From NCBI GenBank assembly GCA_020849725.1, contig JADLAZ010000234.1, positions 1 to 46,882 of the forward strand: DNA of 46,882 bases. Reading direction: 5' to 3'. Both the position numbers and the translations under genes were made by a program. The notes beneath the pieces were generated by a model that was not told the DNA's origin, searched no databases, and saw only the letters and a program-made list of their open reading frames with translations. The DNA comes from Chloroflexota bacterium. Lineage in GTDB: Bacteria > Chloroflexota > Chloroflexia > Thermomicrobiales > JADLAZ01. Below, piece after piece: positions 32,948 through 41,441 of this stretch. Position 1 is the first letter of the stretch, and each line of letters starts with the position of its first letter.

Positions 32948-32979
32948 CCGGCGCGGCCACGCGCGGTCGTGGTCACGCC

Positions 32980-33008
32980 TTGTCAGCCGGCGCCGGAATG
33001 GGCATAAT
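32980..33008 (+). promoter_or_regulatory. Candidate promoter of the PAC2 gene
   Basis: TTGTCA (32980-32985) and CATAAT (33003-33008) with 17-bp spacing each match the sigma-70 consensus at 5 of 6 positions. The leader to ATG 33104 would be about 90 nt. Confidence 0.6.
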
Positions 33009-33103
33009 CCCCCCAACACAGACGCCGGCATGCAGGTGGACTGGCGCGCCGCGCGGCGGCTCACAAGGCTCAGCCGGGGTGCGGGCGTCGCCGGAGGCTG
33101 GCT

Positions 33104-34000
33104 ATGGACTTCATGCGGATCGATCACCTGCCGACGCTGCGCTCGCCGACGATGATCGCCGCCTTCGCCGGCTGGAACGATGCCGCCGAGGTGGCGACCG
33201 GTGTCGTCAACCACCTGGTCAACGCCTGGTCGGCCGAGTCGTTCGCCACGATCGACCCCGAAGACTTCTACGACTTCACCGAGACCCGGCCGCACGTGCG
33301 CATGGTCGACCCGCACCAGCGCCAGGTTGATTGGCCGGCGAACACCTTCTATGCATACAGCGATCCGCTGGGTCGGCGCGACGCGCTGCTGCTGGTGGGC
33401 GTTGAGCCGCAACTGCGCTGGCGCACATTTACGACTGGCATCCTTGACCTGGCGCAGCAGTGCGGCGCCAGTAGCCTCGTCTGCATCGGCGGCCTACTGG
33501 CCGAAGTGACGCACACCCGGCCACCGCGCGTCAGTGGCTCTGGGACGACACCAGAACTGCTGGAGCAGGTGCGCGCCATCGGCATCGAAGGCTCGCGCTA
33601 TGAAGGGCCGACCGGCATCGTCGGCGTGCTGCAGGATGCCGCCCGCCGCCTGCGCCTGCCGTCGGCCAGCCTGTGGGGTCAGGTGCCGCACTACCTGTCG
33701 GCCACGCCCAATCCTCAGGTGATGCTGGCGCTGCTGGAGCACCTGAACCAACTCCTCGACCTGGACCTCGCGCTGGGCGCCCAGGAACTGGAGGCTCGCC
33801 GCTTCGCCGTCCAGGTCGACGCCGCGCTGACGCGCGACCCCGATGCCGCCTCCTACGTCCGTCGCCTGGAGGAGCAAGAGGGTGAGGATGACGCACCCGA
33901 CGACGACGCACCCAGCAGCCTGCCCAGCGGCGATGTCGTCGTGCGCGAGTTGGAGGACTTTCTGCGCCGCCGCCGCATCCAAGGCGAGGAGCCGGGCTGA
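33104..34000 (+). CDS. PAC2 family protein
   Basis: 298 aa. The N-terminus has MIAAFAGWNDAAEVATGVVN and later FYDFTETRPHVRM, LLLVGVEPQLRWRTF and the GLLAEVTHTRPPRV segment of the PAC2 family, which is named after a eukaryotic proteasome assembly chaperone and is widespread in actinobacteria and archaea. GPTGIVGVLQDAARR and SLWGQVPHYLSATPNP are typical of the bacterial branch. The acidic C-terminus (EEQEGEDDAPDDDAP) is likely disordered. Its function in bacteria is unsettled; involvement with proteasome-like complexes is only suggested by the family. GGAGG precedes the ATG, and a good promoter lies upstream. Confidence 0.9.
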   Translation: MDFMRIDHLPTLRSPTMIAAFAGWNDAAEVATGVVNHLVNAWSAESFATIDPEDFYDFTETRPHVRMVDPHQRQVDWPANTFYAYSDPLGRRDALLLVGVEPQLRWRTFTTGILDLAQQCGASSLVCIGGLLAEVTHTRPPRVSGSGTTPELLEQVRAIGIEGSRYEGPTGIVGVLQDAARRLRLPSASLWGQVPHYLSATPNPQVMLALLEHLNQLLDLDLALGAQELEARRFAVQVDAALTRDPDAASYVRRLEEQEGEDDAPDDDAPSSLPSGDVVVRELEDFLRRRRIQGEEPG

Positions 34001-34169
34001 TCGCAATCGACCGGCCAGCAGCCGCGATTCTCACCACCTTCTAACGCCATTCTCATCGCACTGCGCCGACGCGGCGGATTATGCTGGCCTGGTGTGGTGT
34101 AGCGGAGGAGTCGCTGCGCCCTTTCGCCTCCAGTGATGACTGTCTCACTGTCACGGAGCGAGGGTCAGT

Positions 34170-35405
34170 ATGGCGACACTGCCATCTCAGGCGCAGCCCT
34201 TGCGCCCGGTGCCGGCACTGACCGGCTTGCGGGTGCTGCTGATCGCCTACATCGTTGTCTTCCACATGCGCGCGCTCAATCTCTTGAAGGTGCCGGAGGT
34301 GGTGGACGCCTACTTTGAGCTGCGGAGCAGCATGAGCCTGTTCTTCCTCCTGAGCGGCTTCGTCCTGGCCTATCACTATGCCGGCCGCTTTGAAGCGAGT
34401 CTGAGCGGGTTCTGGCCCTACCTGTGGGACCGGCTCTGTCGCATCCTGCCCCTCTATCTCGTCAGTTTCATTGTCGTCACGCCGATCACGCTGCTGCTCG
34501 TCGAGCCAATCCCTCCGCTGGTCACCGCCGCATCGTGGGTGGCGAATCTATTCCTGCTGCAGGCCTTTGTTGCCCATCCATGGTTCCATCGGTGGAATGT
34601 GCCGGCGTGGTACCTGTCGGTGCTGCTCGTCTTCTACGTGGCCTTCCCATTCTTCGCCCGGGTAGTGCTGAGCCGCTTGCACCGGCCGCGCGCGCATCTG
34701 GCGCTCCTGGCGCTCCTGTGGCTCGTGATCGTGGTAGTCAGCGGTGGCGTGCTCGTCTGGTTCCTCTGGCGCTCTCCGAACTCGGACTTCGCCGCATTTG
34801 ATCACCGGCTGTACTCACCGCTGATCCGGCTGTGGGAGTTCTTCGCCGGCTGCGTCATGGGCGCGCTCGTCGTGCAGGTACACCGCCAGCCAGCCGGCCG
34901 CCTCGCGCGGCTTCTGAGTCGGGAAAGCGTCCGCAACGCGCTCCTGGCCACCGCACTCGGTGGCAGCGCCATCCTGGCAGTAGCCGTCGTCCAGACCCGC
35001 TCGCCTGGCGTCGTCTCCTGGCTGACCGCGCCGTATGCCTGGTTCATCCCGCTCTTCCTGGTCGCGGTCCTGGCGCTGGCGACGGGCCGCACCTTCGCGC
35101 ACCAATTTCTGGAGCATCGCGGGCTGCTGATCTTCGGTGATGCCAGTTACGCCGTGTTCCTGCTCCACTGGCTGCCATTCGTCGCCCTCTTCGAACTCGC
35201 CAAGGCCGGTCATCCCATCCCGCCGTGGGCGCCGCCGCTGGCGCTCGCTGGGGTCCTGCTCATCGCCTTCCCGGCCCATGCCTACATCGAGCAGCCGGCG
35301 CGTCGCTGGCTGCGGCGGGTTGGGCCGTGGACAGCCAGCGCCCGACATCGGGAACCCAGGCTCGCCACGGCGCCCGTCAGCCCGGGCGACGCGCCTGCCC
35401 GCTAG
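34170..35405 (+). CDS. Membrane acyltransferase, family 3 (OafA/YrhL-like)
   Basis: 411 aa with about ten helices. Early motifs TGLRVLLIAYIVVFHMRALN (active His), SMSLFFLLSGFVLAYHYAGR and RLCRILPLYLVSFIVV are those of acyltransferase-3 proteins, which O-acylate surface polysaccharides or lipids using a cytoplasmic acyl donor. FGDASYAVFLLHWLPF and AYIEQPARRWLRR near the end also fit. It lacks the C-terminal SGNH domain found in some relatives. It stands alone between the PAC2 gene and a convergent DUF402 gene. The ribosome site is GGAGCGAGGG. Confidence 0.92.
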   Translation: MATLPSQAQPLRPVPALTGLRVLLIAYIVVFHMRALNLLKVPEVVDAYFELRSSMSLFFLLSGFVLAYHYAGRFEASLSGFWPYLWDRLCRILPLYLVSFIVVTPITLLLVEPIPPLVTAASWVANLFLLQAFVAHPWFHRWNVPAWYLSVLLVFYVAFPFFARVVLSRLHRPRAHLALLALLWLVIVVVSGGVLVWFLWRSPNSDFAAFDHRLYSPLIRLWEFFAGCVMGALVVQVHRQPAGRLARLLSRESVRNALLATALGGSAILAVAVVQTRSPGVVSWLTAPYAWFIPLFLVAVLALATGRTFAHQFLEHRGLLIFGDASYAVFLLHWLPFVALFELAKAGHPIPPWAPPLALAGVLLIAFPAHAYIEQPARRWLRRVGPWTASARHREPRLATAPVSPGDAPAR

Positions 35406-35429
35406 ACTGGATCGCGTGTCGCAGTCTAG
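35402..35429. terminator. Inverted repeat carrying the stop codons of two convergent genes
   Basis: CTAGACTG (35402-35409) and CAGTCTAG (35422-35429) are perfect complements across 12 nt. The TAG of the acyltransferase and the TAG of the DUF402 gene both lie inside the arms. Confidence 0.55.
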
Positions 35430-35956
35430 ATCGTCGTCCGGTAGAACGCCGCTGGCTCAACGCCGTCGAAGGGCGGCCGGCCCGCCGTGACAGCCTCGAT
35501 GAGGTCGGCCAGCGCCGCCGCGACGGCCGCCTGCACCGCCGGCGGATAGCCGAAGCGCGCCGCCCGCTCCGCATACTCATCTTCGTCCAGCACCTCATAG
35601 GCGCCGTCCGGCCGCACCAGCAGGTCCAGGTCGAGGTCGGTGTAGCGGATCTCGTCGGCCTGGCGCTCGGGCGGCATGCCCAGGTTGCAATAGAAGCCGC
35701 GCCGCGTGCCATCCGGGCCGAGCACGGCGTAGATGTTCGACCACTGGCCGGCCAGGTAGTACTCGATGGTGTGGTCGCCGGGGTAGAAGCCGAGCCGGCC
35801 GCTGTGTGGCCCAATCTCTGGCCCGAAGACGCCATGCACGACCCAGCGGCGCTCACCAAGCTCCAGCCCGTCGACCGGGTAGCGGAACTTGGCCGTGCCG
35901 TCGTAGCGGCGCGGTGCGACGTAGAGGCGGGGGAAGCGGGGCGAGTCAGTGGTCAT
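35426..35956 (-). CDS. DUF402 domain protein
   Basis: 176 aa. DUF402 includes metal-dependent nucleoside di- and triphosphatases and FomD-type hydrolases. Landmarks are VVHGVFGPEIG, YYLAGQWSNIYAVLGPDG, GFYCNLGMPP and the acidic YTDLDLDLLVRPDG, YEVLDEDEYAE, which provide metal ligands in characterised relatives. The ATG overlaps the stop of the upstream glycosyltransferase-like gene in an ATGA, so the two are co-translated, though their functional link is unclear. The substrate is not evident. Confidence 0.85.
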   Translation of the reverse strand: MTTDSPRFPRLYVAPRRYDGTAKFRYPVDGLELGERRWVVHGVFGPEIGPHSGRLGFYPGDHTIEYYLAGQWSNIYAVLGPDGTRRGFYCNLGMPPERQADEIRYTDLDLDLLVRPDGAYEVLDEDEYAERAARFGYPPAVQAAVAAALADLIEAVTAGRPPFDGVEPAAFYRTTI

Positions 35957-37755
35957 GCAACGCCTCCCGCGCGCCGGCGGCGCGGCCGGTAGAGGAGCAC
36001 CAGCATCGTCACGGCCAGCGCCAGCGCACCGATCACCAGCCAGGGGAAGGCGAGTGCGACGGCGGGCCGGAAGCCGAGTCGGGTCAGATCAAAGGCCGCC
36101 AGCGCCAGGTGCTCGCCGTAGCGCAGGAAGCGTGCGTGGCCGATCAGCGGCGACAGCCACGGCAGAAAGAGATAGCGCTCCTCCAGGGCTGGGTTGCCGC
36201 CGGTGATGCCGTCGATGTAGGCATTGAAGTCGACCAGCGCGCCGAGTACCTGCACGCCCACGCCGGCCAGCGCCAGCGGCACGGCCGCCCAGCGCGCCCA
36301 GCGCCGCGCCGCCAGCGCCGCGCCGGCCGCCAGCACCAGGAACGGCAGCAGCGGTACCAGGAAGCGCGGCCCCCAGCTCCAGCCGCCATACCAGGCCCAC
36401 CAGACGCTGTAGTAGAGCAGCGTCACCAGGCTCAGGCTGCCCACCAGGACGGCCTCGGCCGGCCGCTGCCGCCACAGAAAGACCAGCCCCGGCACGGCCA
36501 GCACGACGATCGGCGAGTAGAGGAAGACCGACTTGCCGGAGCTGACGAGCAACCCGTACAGCCCGACGTAGAGCGGCGTGGTGAAGCCCTCGTCGCTGTA
36601 GCCCATGTCGAGTGGGCTGCCGAAGCGCGCCTGATTGTGCCACAGCAGCAGCAGCAACCAGGCCGCCAGCGGCAGGCCCAACGCTACGCTGGCGATGACC
36701 AGCCGGCGCGCCAGCGCCACCCGATCCCGGCGCGGCGGCGCGACCGGCGGGGCGGCCGGCGCGGGCGCCGAGACCGTCACCGGCGCGACTGCCGACCGGC
36801 GCAGCGGGATGGGAAAGCGGTTGATGGCGTCGGGATCGACGCGGCGGCTGGGGCGGCGCACCGCCTGCCGCGCCGCCAGTCGCGGGCCGATGCGCACGAA
36901 GTTGGGTAGCGCGGGCGCCGGGGCGCTCGGCATCAGCGCCGCCGGCACGGTCGGGCGCGCGGCAGCCGCCCGCGCCGGTTGGGCGCGCGCCGCCGGCCAG
37001 CCGACCAGCCGCTGCGCCAGATAGAGCACGAACAGGGGCACCAGCACGACGGTCGCGATCTTGGTCAGCACGGCGAAGCCGAGCGCTGCCCCAGCCACAG
37101 CGACCCAGCCAGCTCGCAGCCGCCCGACCGGTGTGGCGTGCGCCAGGGCGGCTGCCGCCACGACCAGCAGGAAGGCGATCAACGGCTCGCTGAAGAAGAC
37201 CTTGCTGTACGGCCAGGCGCTCGTCGTCAGCCCATACAGCAGCGCCAGGATCAGCCCCAACCAGCGCGAGTCGTACCAGACCCGACCCATGGCATAGATG
37301 AGCGCGCCCGTCGCCGCCGTCAGCACCAGATTCAACGCTGAGACGCCGAAGTGGCCGAGCGCGATCGGATCGGCGCCCGGTGGCGCTAGCAGCGGCGCGG
37401 TCCAGCCGCCGAGGCGGTAGGCGACGGCCGCCAGCAGCGGCATGCCCAGGCCGTACTTCGAGAAGCACTGTCCGCCGACGCCGGGCACAATCTGCGGCAG
37501 GCCCGGATTGCACGCCAGCCGCAACTCGCCACGGTCGGCCAGCGCCACCGTCGTTTGAAAGACGACCTCGCCATCGCTGATCATGAAGTCGCCGCTGAGC
37601 GTCAGCGCGTAGATCGCCAGCAGCAGCACGCCAACCCACAGCGCTGGCGCGGTTGCCAGCGCCCCCAGCCGGCGCCGCCAGACAGCAGCCACCCCGGTGG
37701 CGGCGGTCGCCGCGCTCGCCCCAGGCCCCGGCCGCTCCTCGCTCACTCGCTCCAT
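35953..37755 (-). CDS. Polytopic membrane protein, GT-C glycosyltransferase-like
   Basis: 600 aa with roughly 11-13 helices. After the first helix comes LTLSGDFMISDGEVVFQTTV, where acidic residues in the first outer loop fit the catalytic site of GT-C (family 39-like) enzymes, then CFSKYGLGMPLLAAVAYRLG. A Pro/Ala/Arg-rich cytoplasmic loop (about 260-345) splits the helices. Such proteins move sugars from polyprenyl phosphates to lipids or proteins, or have unknown roles. ATG 37755 leaves 22 bp to the topA stop; GTG at 37746 is an alternative and the longer open frame would overlap topA. The end overlaps the DUF402 start. Confidence 0.8.
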   Translation of the reverse strand: MERVSEERPGPGASAATAATGVAAVWRRRLGALATAPALWVGVLLLAIYALTLSGDFMISDGEVVFQTTVALADRGELRLACNPGLPQIVPGVGGQCFSKYGLGMPLLAAVAYRLGGWTAPLLAPPGADPIALGHFGVSALNLVLTAATGALIYAMGRVWYDSRWLGLILALLYGLTTSAWPYSKVFFSEPLIAFLLVVAAAALAHATPVGRLRAGWVAVAGAALGFAVLTKIATVVLVPLFVLYLAQRLVGWPAARAQPARAAAARPTVPAALMPSAPAPALPNFVRIGPRLAARQAVRRPSRRVDPDAINRFPIPLRRSAVAPVTVSAPAPAAPPVAPPRRDRVALARRLVIASVALGLPLAAWLLLLLWHNQARFGSPLDMGYSDEGFTTPLYVGLYGLLVSSGKSVFLYSPIVVLAVPGLVFLWRQRPAEAVLVGSLSLVTLLYYSVWWAWYGGWSWGPRFLVPLLPFLVLAAGAALAARRWARWAAVPLALAGVGVQVLGALVDFNAYIDGITGGNPALEERYLFLPWLSPLIGHARFLRYGEHLALAAFDLTRLGFRPAVALAFPWLVIGALALAVTMLVLLYRPRRRRAGGVA

Positions 37756-37777
37756 CCGTCCGGGCACCGGCCCGGCC

Positions 37778-39934
37778 TCAGTCGGCCGAGCCGACCAGCG
37801 CCTCGGCTTCAGCCTCGATCGGGCGCGGCCCGGTGTAGGCACAGGTCAGACATTTCAGCGCATCGCGGCCGGCCAGCACCAGTTGGCCCCCACACGCCGG
37901 GCAGCGCTGCGGCACCGGCCGCTGCCAGCTCGTGAAATCGCAGGCCGGGAAGCGGCTGCACCCGTAGAAGACGCGCGTGCGCCCCTTGCCACCGCGCTTC
38001 TCGACGATATCGCCCTCGTGGCACTGCGGGCAGGTGACGCCGATCTTGACCAGCAGCGGCTTGGCGTTGCGGCACTCGGGGAAACCGGGACAGGCGATGA
38101 ACTTGCCGAAGCGCCCGATCTTGATCACCATCTCCCGGCCGCACTTCTCACACACTTCACCGGCCGGCTCGTCGGCGACCATCATCTTCGGCATTGCCTG
38201 CTCGGCCAGTTCGACCGAGGCGGCAAACGGGCCGTAGAAGTCGGCCACCACCGGCGCCAGCGTGCGCTCGCCCGACGCGATCTCGTCCAGGTTCTCCTCC
38301 ATCGTCGAGGTGAAGCCGGTGTCGACGATCGTCGGAAAGTACTCGACCAGCAGATCGTTGACCAGTAGTCCTAATTCGGTTGGCGCCAGCCGCTTGCTAT
38401 CGATGGCGACATAGTTGCGCTCGTAGAGCGTGGCGATCGTCGGCGCGTAGGTGCTGGGCCGACCGATGCCGGCCTCCTCCAGTGCTTTGATCAGGCTGGC
38501 CTCGGTGTAGCGCGGCGGTGGTTGAGTGAAGTGCTGGCTGGGCGTCAGCGTCAACAGCCGCAGGTCCTGGCCCTCGGCCAGCGCCGGCAGCGTGTGCTCG
38601 TCCAGTCCATCCTCGCCGTCATCGATACCTTCGCGGTAGATCGCCAGGAAGCCGGGGAACCGGATGACCGAACCGCTGGCACGGAAGACAGCTGCCGGCG
38701 GGTCAGTGGCCACGCCGAGCGCGCGGGCCGCGATGTCGACCGTCGTCACATCCAGCAGCGCCGGGGCCATCTGCGAGGCGATGAAGCGCTGCCAGATCAG
38801 CCGGTAGAGTCGGTACTGCGGCTGGCTCAGGCGTGCCCGCACGCTCTCCGGGTCGCGGTGCGGATCAGTCGGCCGGATCGCCTCGTGCGCCTCTTGCGCG
38901 CCCTTGGCCCGCGTCCGGTAGACCGGTGGCGTCTCGGGCACGAACGCCGGCCCGTGGCGCTCGGCGATGACATCGCGCGCCGCCGCCTGCGCGATGGTCG
39001 CGACGGTGACCGAGTCGGTCCGCATGTAGGTAATCAGACCTTCGGTCTCGCCGCCGAGGTCGATGCCCTCGTACAGCTCCTGGGCCAGCGACATCGTCCG
39101 GCGCACCGGCAGACCCAGCTTGCGCGACGCCTCCTGCTGGAGCGTGCTGGTGGTGAACGGTGCGGACGGCCGGCGCTGCGACTCGCGCTGGCGCACCTCA
39201 GCCACAGCGTAGCCAGCGCCGTCGAGCAGCGCCAGCACGCCGTCGACCGCCGCCCGATCGGGCAGGTCGGCGCGAGCGCCCGCGACGCGCAGCAGCTCGG
39301 CGTCGACCTCGGCCGCGGCGCGACCGTTGCCATCGCCCAGCGTCAGCCGCGCCGCCAGTCGCCAGAACTCGCGCGGCTCGAAGGCGGCGACCTCGCGCTC
39401 GCGCTCGGCCACCAGCCGCAGCGCGACCGACTGCACCCGCCCGGCCGACAGCCCGCGCCGCACCTTCCTGGCCAGCAGCGGGCTGAGCTTGTAGCCGATC
39501 AGCCGGTCGAGCACACGCCGCGCCTGTTGCGCGTCCACCAGCCGCATGTCGATCGGGCGCGGGTGCTGCATCGCCTCGCTGACGGCATCCCGGGTGATCT
39601 CGTGGAAGACGACGCGCTGCACCTGCTTCGGCTCAGCGCCGGTGGCCGCCACCAGATGCCAGGCAATGGCCTCGCCCTCGCGGTCGGGGTCGGTCGCCAG
39701 GTAGACGGTGCGCGCCTCGCCGACCTTCTCCTTCAACTCCTTGACGGTTGCGTTCTTCTCGCGTGGGATGATGTACTTCGGCGTGAAGTCGTGGTCCACG
39801 TCCACCCCGAGCGTGCTCTTGGGCAGATCGCGCACGTGGCCGAGCGACGCCTTGACCGTGTAGCCGCGCCCGAGGTACTTGCCGATCGTTTTCGCCTTGG
39901 CCGGCGACTCGACGATCACGAGCTTGGTTGCCAT
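37778..39934 (-). CDS. topA: DNA topoisomerase I
   Basis: 718 aa. It relaxes negatively supercoiled DNA by a transient 5'-phosphotyrosine. The Toprim domain opens with LVIVESPAKAKTI (E9) and has ATDPDREGEA (D82, D84, E86); the nucleophile is Y303 in GLITYMRTDS. LSAGRVQSVALRL and HEAIRPTDP are conserved. The C-terminus carries three Cys4-type zinc ribbons (for example CEKCGREMVIKIGRFGKFIA, then CPQCHEGDIV and CPACGGQLVLAG). Length and domains are normal. GAAGG precedes the ATG. In many bacteria topA lies near dprA; here a mannose-1-phosphate guanylyltransferase gene stands between them. Confidence 0.98.
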   Translation of the reverse strand: MATKLVIVESPAKAKTIGKYLGRGYTVKASLGHVRDLPKSTLGVDVDHDFTPKYIIPREKNATVKELKEKVGEARTVYLATDPDREGEAIAWHLVAATGAEPKQVQRVVFHEITRDAVSEAMQHPRPIDMRLVDAQQARRVLDRLIGYKLSPLLARKVRRGLSAGRVQSVALRLVAEREREVAAFEPREFWRLAARLTLGDGNGRAAAEVDAELLRVAGARADLPDRAAVDGVLALLDGAGYAVAEVRQRESQRRPSAPFTTSTLQQEASRKLGLPVRRTMSLAQELYEGIDLGGETEGLITYMRTDSVTVATIAQAAARDVIAERHGPAFVPETPPVYRTRAKGAQEAHEAIRPTDPHRDPESVRARLSQPQYRLYRLIWQRFIASQMAPALLDVTTVDIAARALGVATDPPAAVFRASGSVIRFPGFLAIYREGIDDGEDGLDEHTLPALAEGQDLRLLTLTPSQHFTQPPPRYTEASLIKALEEAGIGRPSTYAPTIATLYERNYVAIDSKRLAPTELGLLVNDLLVEYFPTIVDTGFTSTMEENLDEIASGERTLAPVVADFYGPFAASVELAEQAMPKMMVADEPAGEVCEKCGREMVIKIGRFGKFIACPGFPECRNAKPLLVKIGVTCPQCHEGDIVEKRGGKGRTRVFYGCSRFPACDFTSWQRPVPQRCPACGGQLVLAGRDALKCLTCAYTGPRPIEAEAEALVGSAD

Positions 39935-40015
39935 GCTGTGCCTTCGTTGCGACGGCGCAGGAGGGCGGCCACCCGGCCGCGGCCACGCCGCATCGGTGAT
40001 TCTACCGTGTCGCGG

Positions 40016-41128
40016 CTAGAGGAGTTGGCCCTGGCCGCGCTCTTTCAGTGTATCGACGATCTTGCGCACGTCCTGGGTGCGGGAGCGCGGACAGACTAGC
40101 AGCGCGTCGGGTGTGTCGATGATAACGAAGTCGTCCAGCCCGATGGTCGCCACGAGCTTGCCGGCCGGCGCGCTGATGACGCAGTCGGCGCTATCGATGG
40201 GCAGATGATCGGCACCGGCGCCGACGAAGCCGGCTCCCGGCTGCCCGAGCAGCGTGCCGATGGCGTTCCAGTCGCCAGCGTCGGACCAACCGATGTCCGA
40301 CGGGATCGTCGCCACCTTCGGCGCCTCCTGCATGATGGCGAAGTCGACGCTGATCTTCGGCATGGCCGCCCACTCGGTCGCCAGCACATCGGCCGCCGCC
40401 GGCGTGCCCAGCGCCGGGCCGATGGCGGCGAGTCGCTCAGCGATCGCCCGCCGCTGCGCAGCCATCGGCGGCGCCGCGGCGCTGACCGGTGCGGCGAACT
40501 GCCCCAGAATCACGTCCACCCGCCAGATGAAGATGCCGCCGTTCCACAGGTGGCGACCGCCGTCGACATAGGCCGTGGCAGTCGCCAGGTCGGGCTTCTC
40601 GACAAAGCGGGCCACCGCGCGCGCCCGGCCGTCGTCGGCCCGGCCCGGCACCGGCCCGGCCACTTCGATGTACCCGTAGCCGGTCTCGGGATAGGTCGGC
40701 GTCATGCCCAGCGTCACCAGATACCGTTGCTGGGCGACCTCGGCCGCCAGCGCCACGTTCGCCCGGAACCCGGCCTCGTCACGAATGATGTGGTCGGCCG
40801 GAAAGACCCCCATCACCGCCGTCGGGTCGAGCCGGGCGATGTGCAGCGCCGCCAACCCGACCGCCGGCGCGGTGTCCTTGCCCGATGGCTCGACGATCAC
40901 GTGATCGGCCGGCAGGTCCGGCAGTTGCCGGCAGCACTCCGCGGCGTACTGCTCGCCAGTGGCGATAAACAGGCGATCGGGCGGGACCAGCGGTCGCAGC
41001 CGGGTATAGGTCGCCTGCAGCATCGTCGAGCCGTCGGCCAGCAGCGGCATCAGTGGCTTCGGCAGCCGCGCCCGGCTCAGCGGCCACAGCCGCGTCCCAC
41101 CGCCGCCCGCCAGGATTACGCCGTACAT
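40016..41128 (-). CDS. manC: Mannose-1-phosphate guanylyltransferase
   Basis: 370 aa, the single-domain form without a fused isomerase. It makes GDP-mannose from GTP and mannose-1-phosphate for glycan synthesis. The nucleotide loop is ILAGGGGTRLWPLSRARLPK; EPSGKDTAPAVGLAA, FPADHIIRD, GYGYIEV, FVEKPD, NGGIFIWRV and SVDFAIMQ follow in the family order, and the signature DIGWSDAGDWNAIG is intact. AAGGAGG precedes the ATG. Eight GGGGTCA repeats begin four bases beyond that site on the upstream side, so leader structure may influence its expression. Confidence 0.95.
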   Translation of the reverse strand: MYGVILAGGGGTRLWPLSRARLPKPLMPLLADGSTMLQATYTRLRPLVPPDRLFIATGEQYAAECCRQLPDLPADHVIVEPSGKDTAPAVGLAALHIARLDPTAVMGVFPADHIIRDEAGFRANVALAAEVAQQRYLVTLGMTPTYPETGYGYIEVAGPVPGRADDGRARAVARFVEKPDLATATAYVDGGRHLWNGGIFIWRVDVILGQFAAPVSAAAPPMAAQRRAIAERLAAIGPALGTPAAADVLATEWAAMPKISVDFAIMQEAPKVATIPSDIGWSDAGDWNAIGTLLGQPGAGFVGAGADHLPIDSADCVISAPAGKLVATIGLDDFVIIDTPDALLVCPRSRTQDVRKIVDTLKERGQGQLL

Positions 41129-41142
41129 CGGTCCTCCTTGGT

Positions 41143-41201
41143 GGGGTCAGGGGTCAGGGGTCAGGGGTCAGGGGTCAGGGGTCAGGGGTCAGGGGTCAGG
41201 G
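41143..41201 (+). repeat. Eight perfect GGGGTCA heptamers next to the manC ribosome site
   Basis: Units start at 41143, 41150, 41157, 41164, 41171, 41178, 41185 and 41192, then a final GGG. The G-rich strand, which is the template strand of manC, has runs of four G with three-base loops and fits the pattern of a G-quadruplex. The manC mRNA leader would be C-rich. Confidence 0.85.
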
Positions 41202-41268
41202 CTCGGTGTCGGGACGTTGATGCCTCTGTTAGCCGCGACCGACACAATGGGAGCGGCGTGGGACGGAG

Positions 41269-41345
41269 CTAACCCCCTACCCTCCTTGTCAGGGGGAATC
41301 AGGTAGCGGCGCGTCGAGCCGTTCCCCCCTGACAAGGGGAGTTAG
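41269..41345. repeat. Imperfect inverted repeat (CTAAC...CTTGTCAGGGGG) between dprA and manC
   Basis: Arm 41269-41296 pairs with 41324-41345 apart from a 6-nt bulge; the core CTTGTCAGGGGG / CCCCCTGACAAG is perfect. This looks like a dispersed non-coding element. The 313-bp gap 41129-41441 holds this repeat and the heptamer arrays, and no gene. Confidence 0.6.
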
Positions 41346-41409
41346 GGCGTTGCCACCGCATCCACATCACTCGCCCGACCGAGACACCAACACATCCCCA
41401 GTTCCCCAG

Positions 41410-41432
41410 CCCCTGACCCCTGATCCCTGACC
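41410..41432 (-). repeat. Short reverse-oriented heptamer array after dprA
   Basis: Units CCCCTGA, CCCCTGA, TCCCTGA and CC lie ten bases before the dprA stop. They are the reverse complement of the GGGGTCA array at 41143, so the two could pair around the element at 41269. Confidence 0.6.
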
Positions 41433-41441
41433 TCCAGCACC

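Noticed and set aside
38522..40099. A 525-codon plus-strand frame opposite topA and the end of manC
   Set aside because: topA is certain on the other strand. The frame has no recognisable domain and is biased to Arg, Gln and Leu.
41143..41432. CRISPR array
   Set aside because: The repeats are 7 bp, back to back and without spacers, and no cas gene is present.
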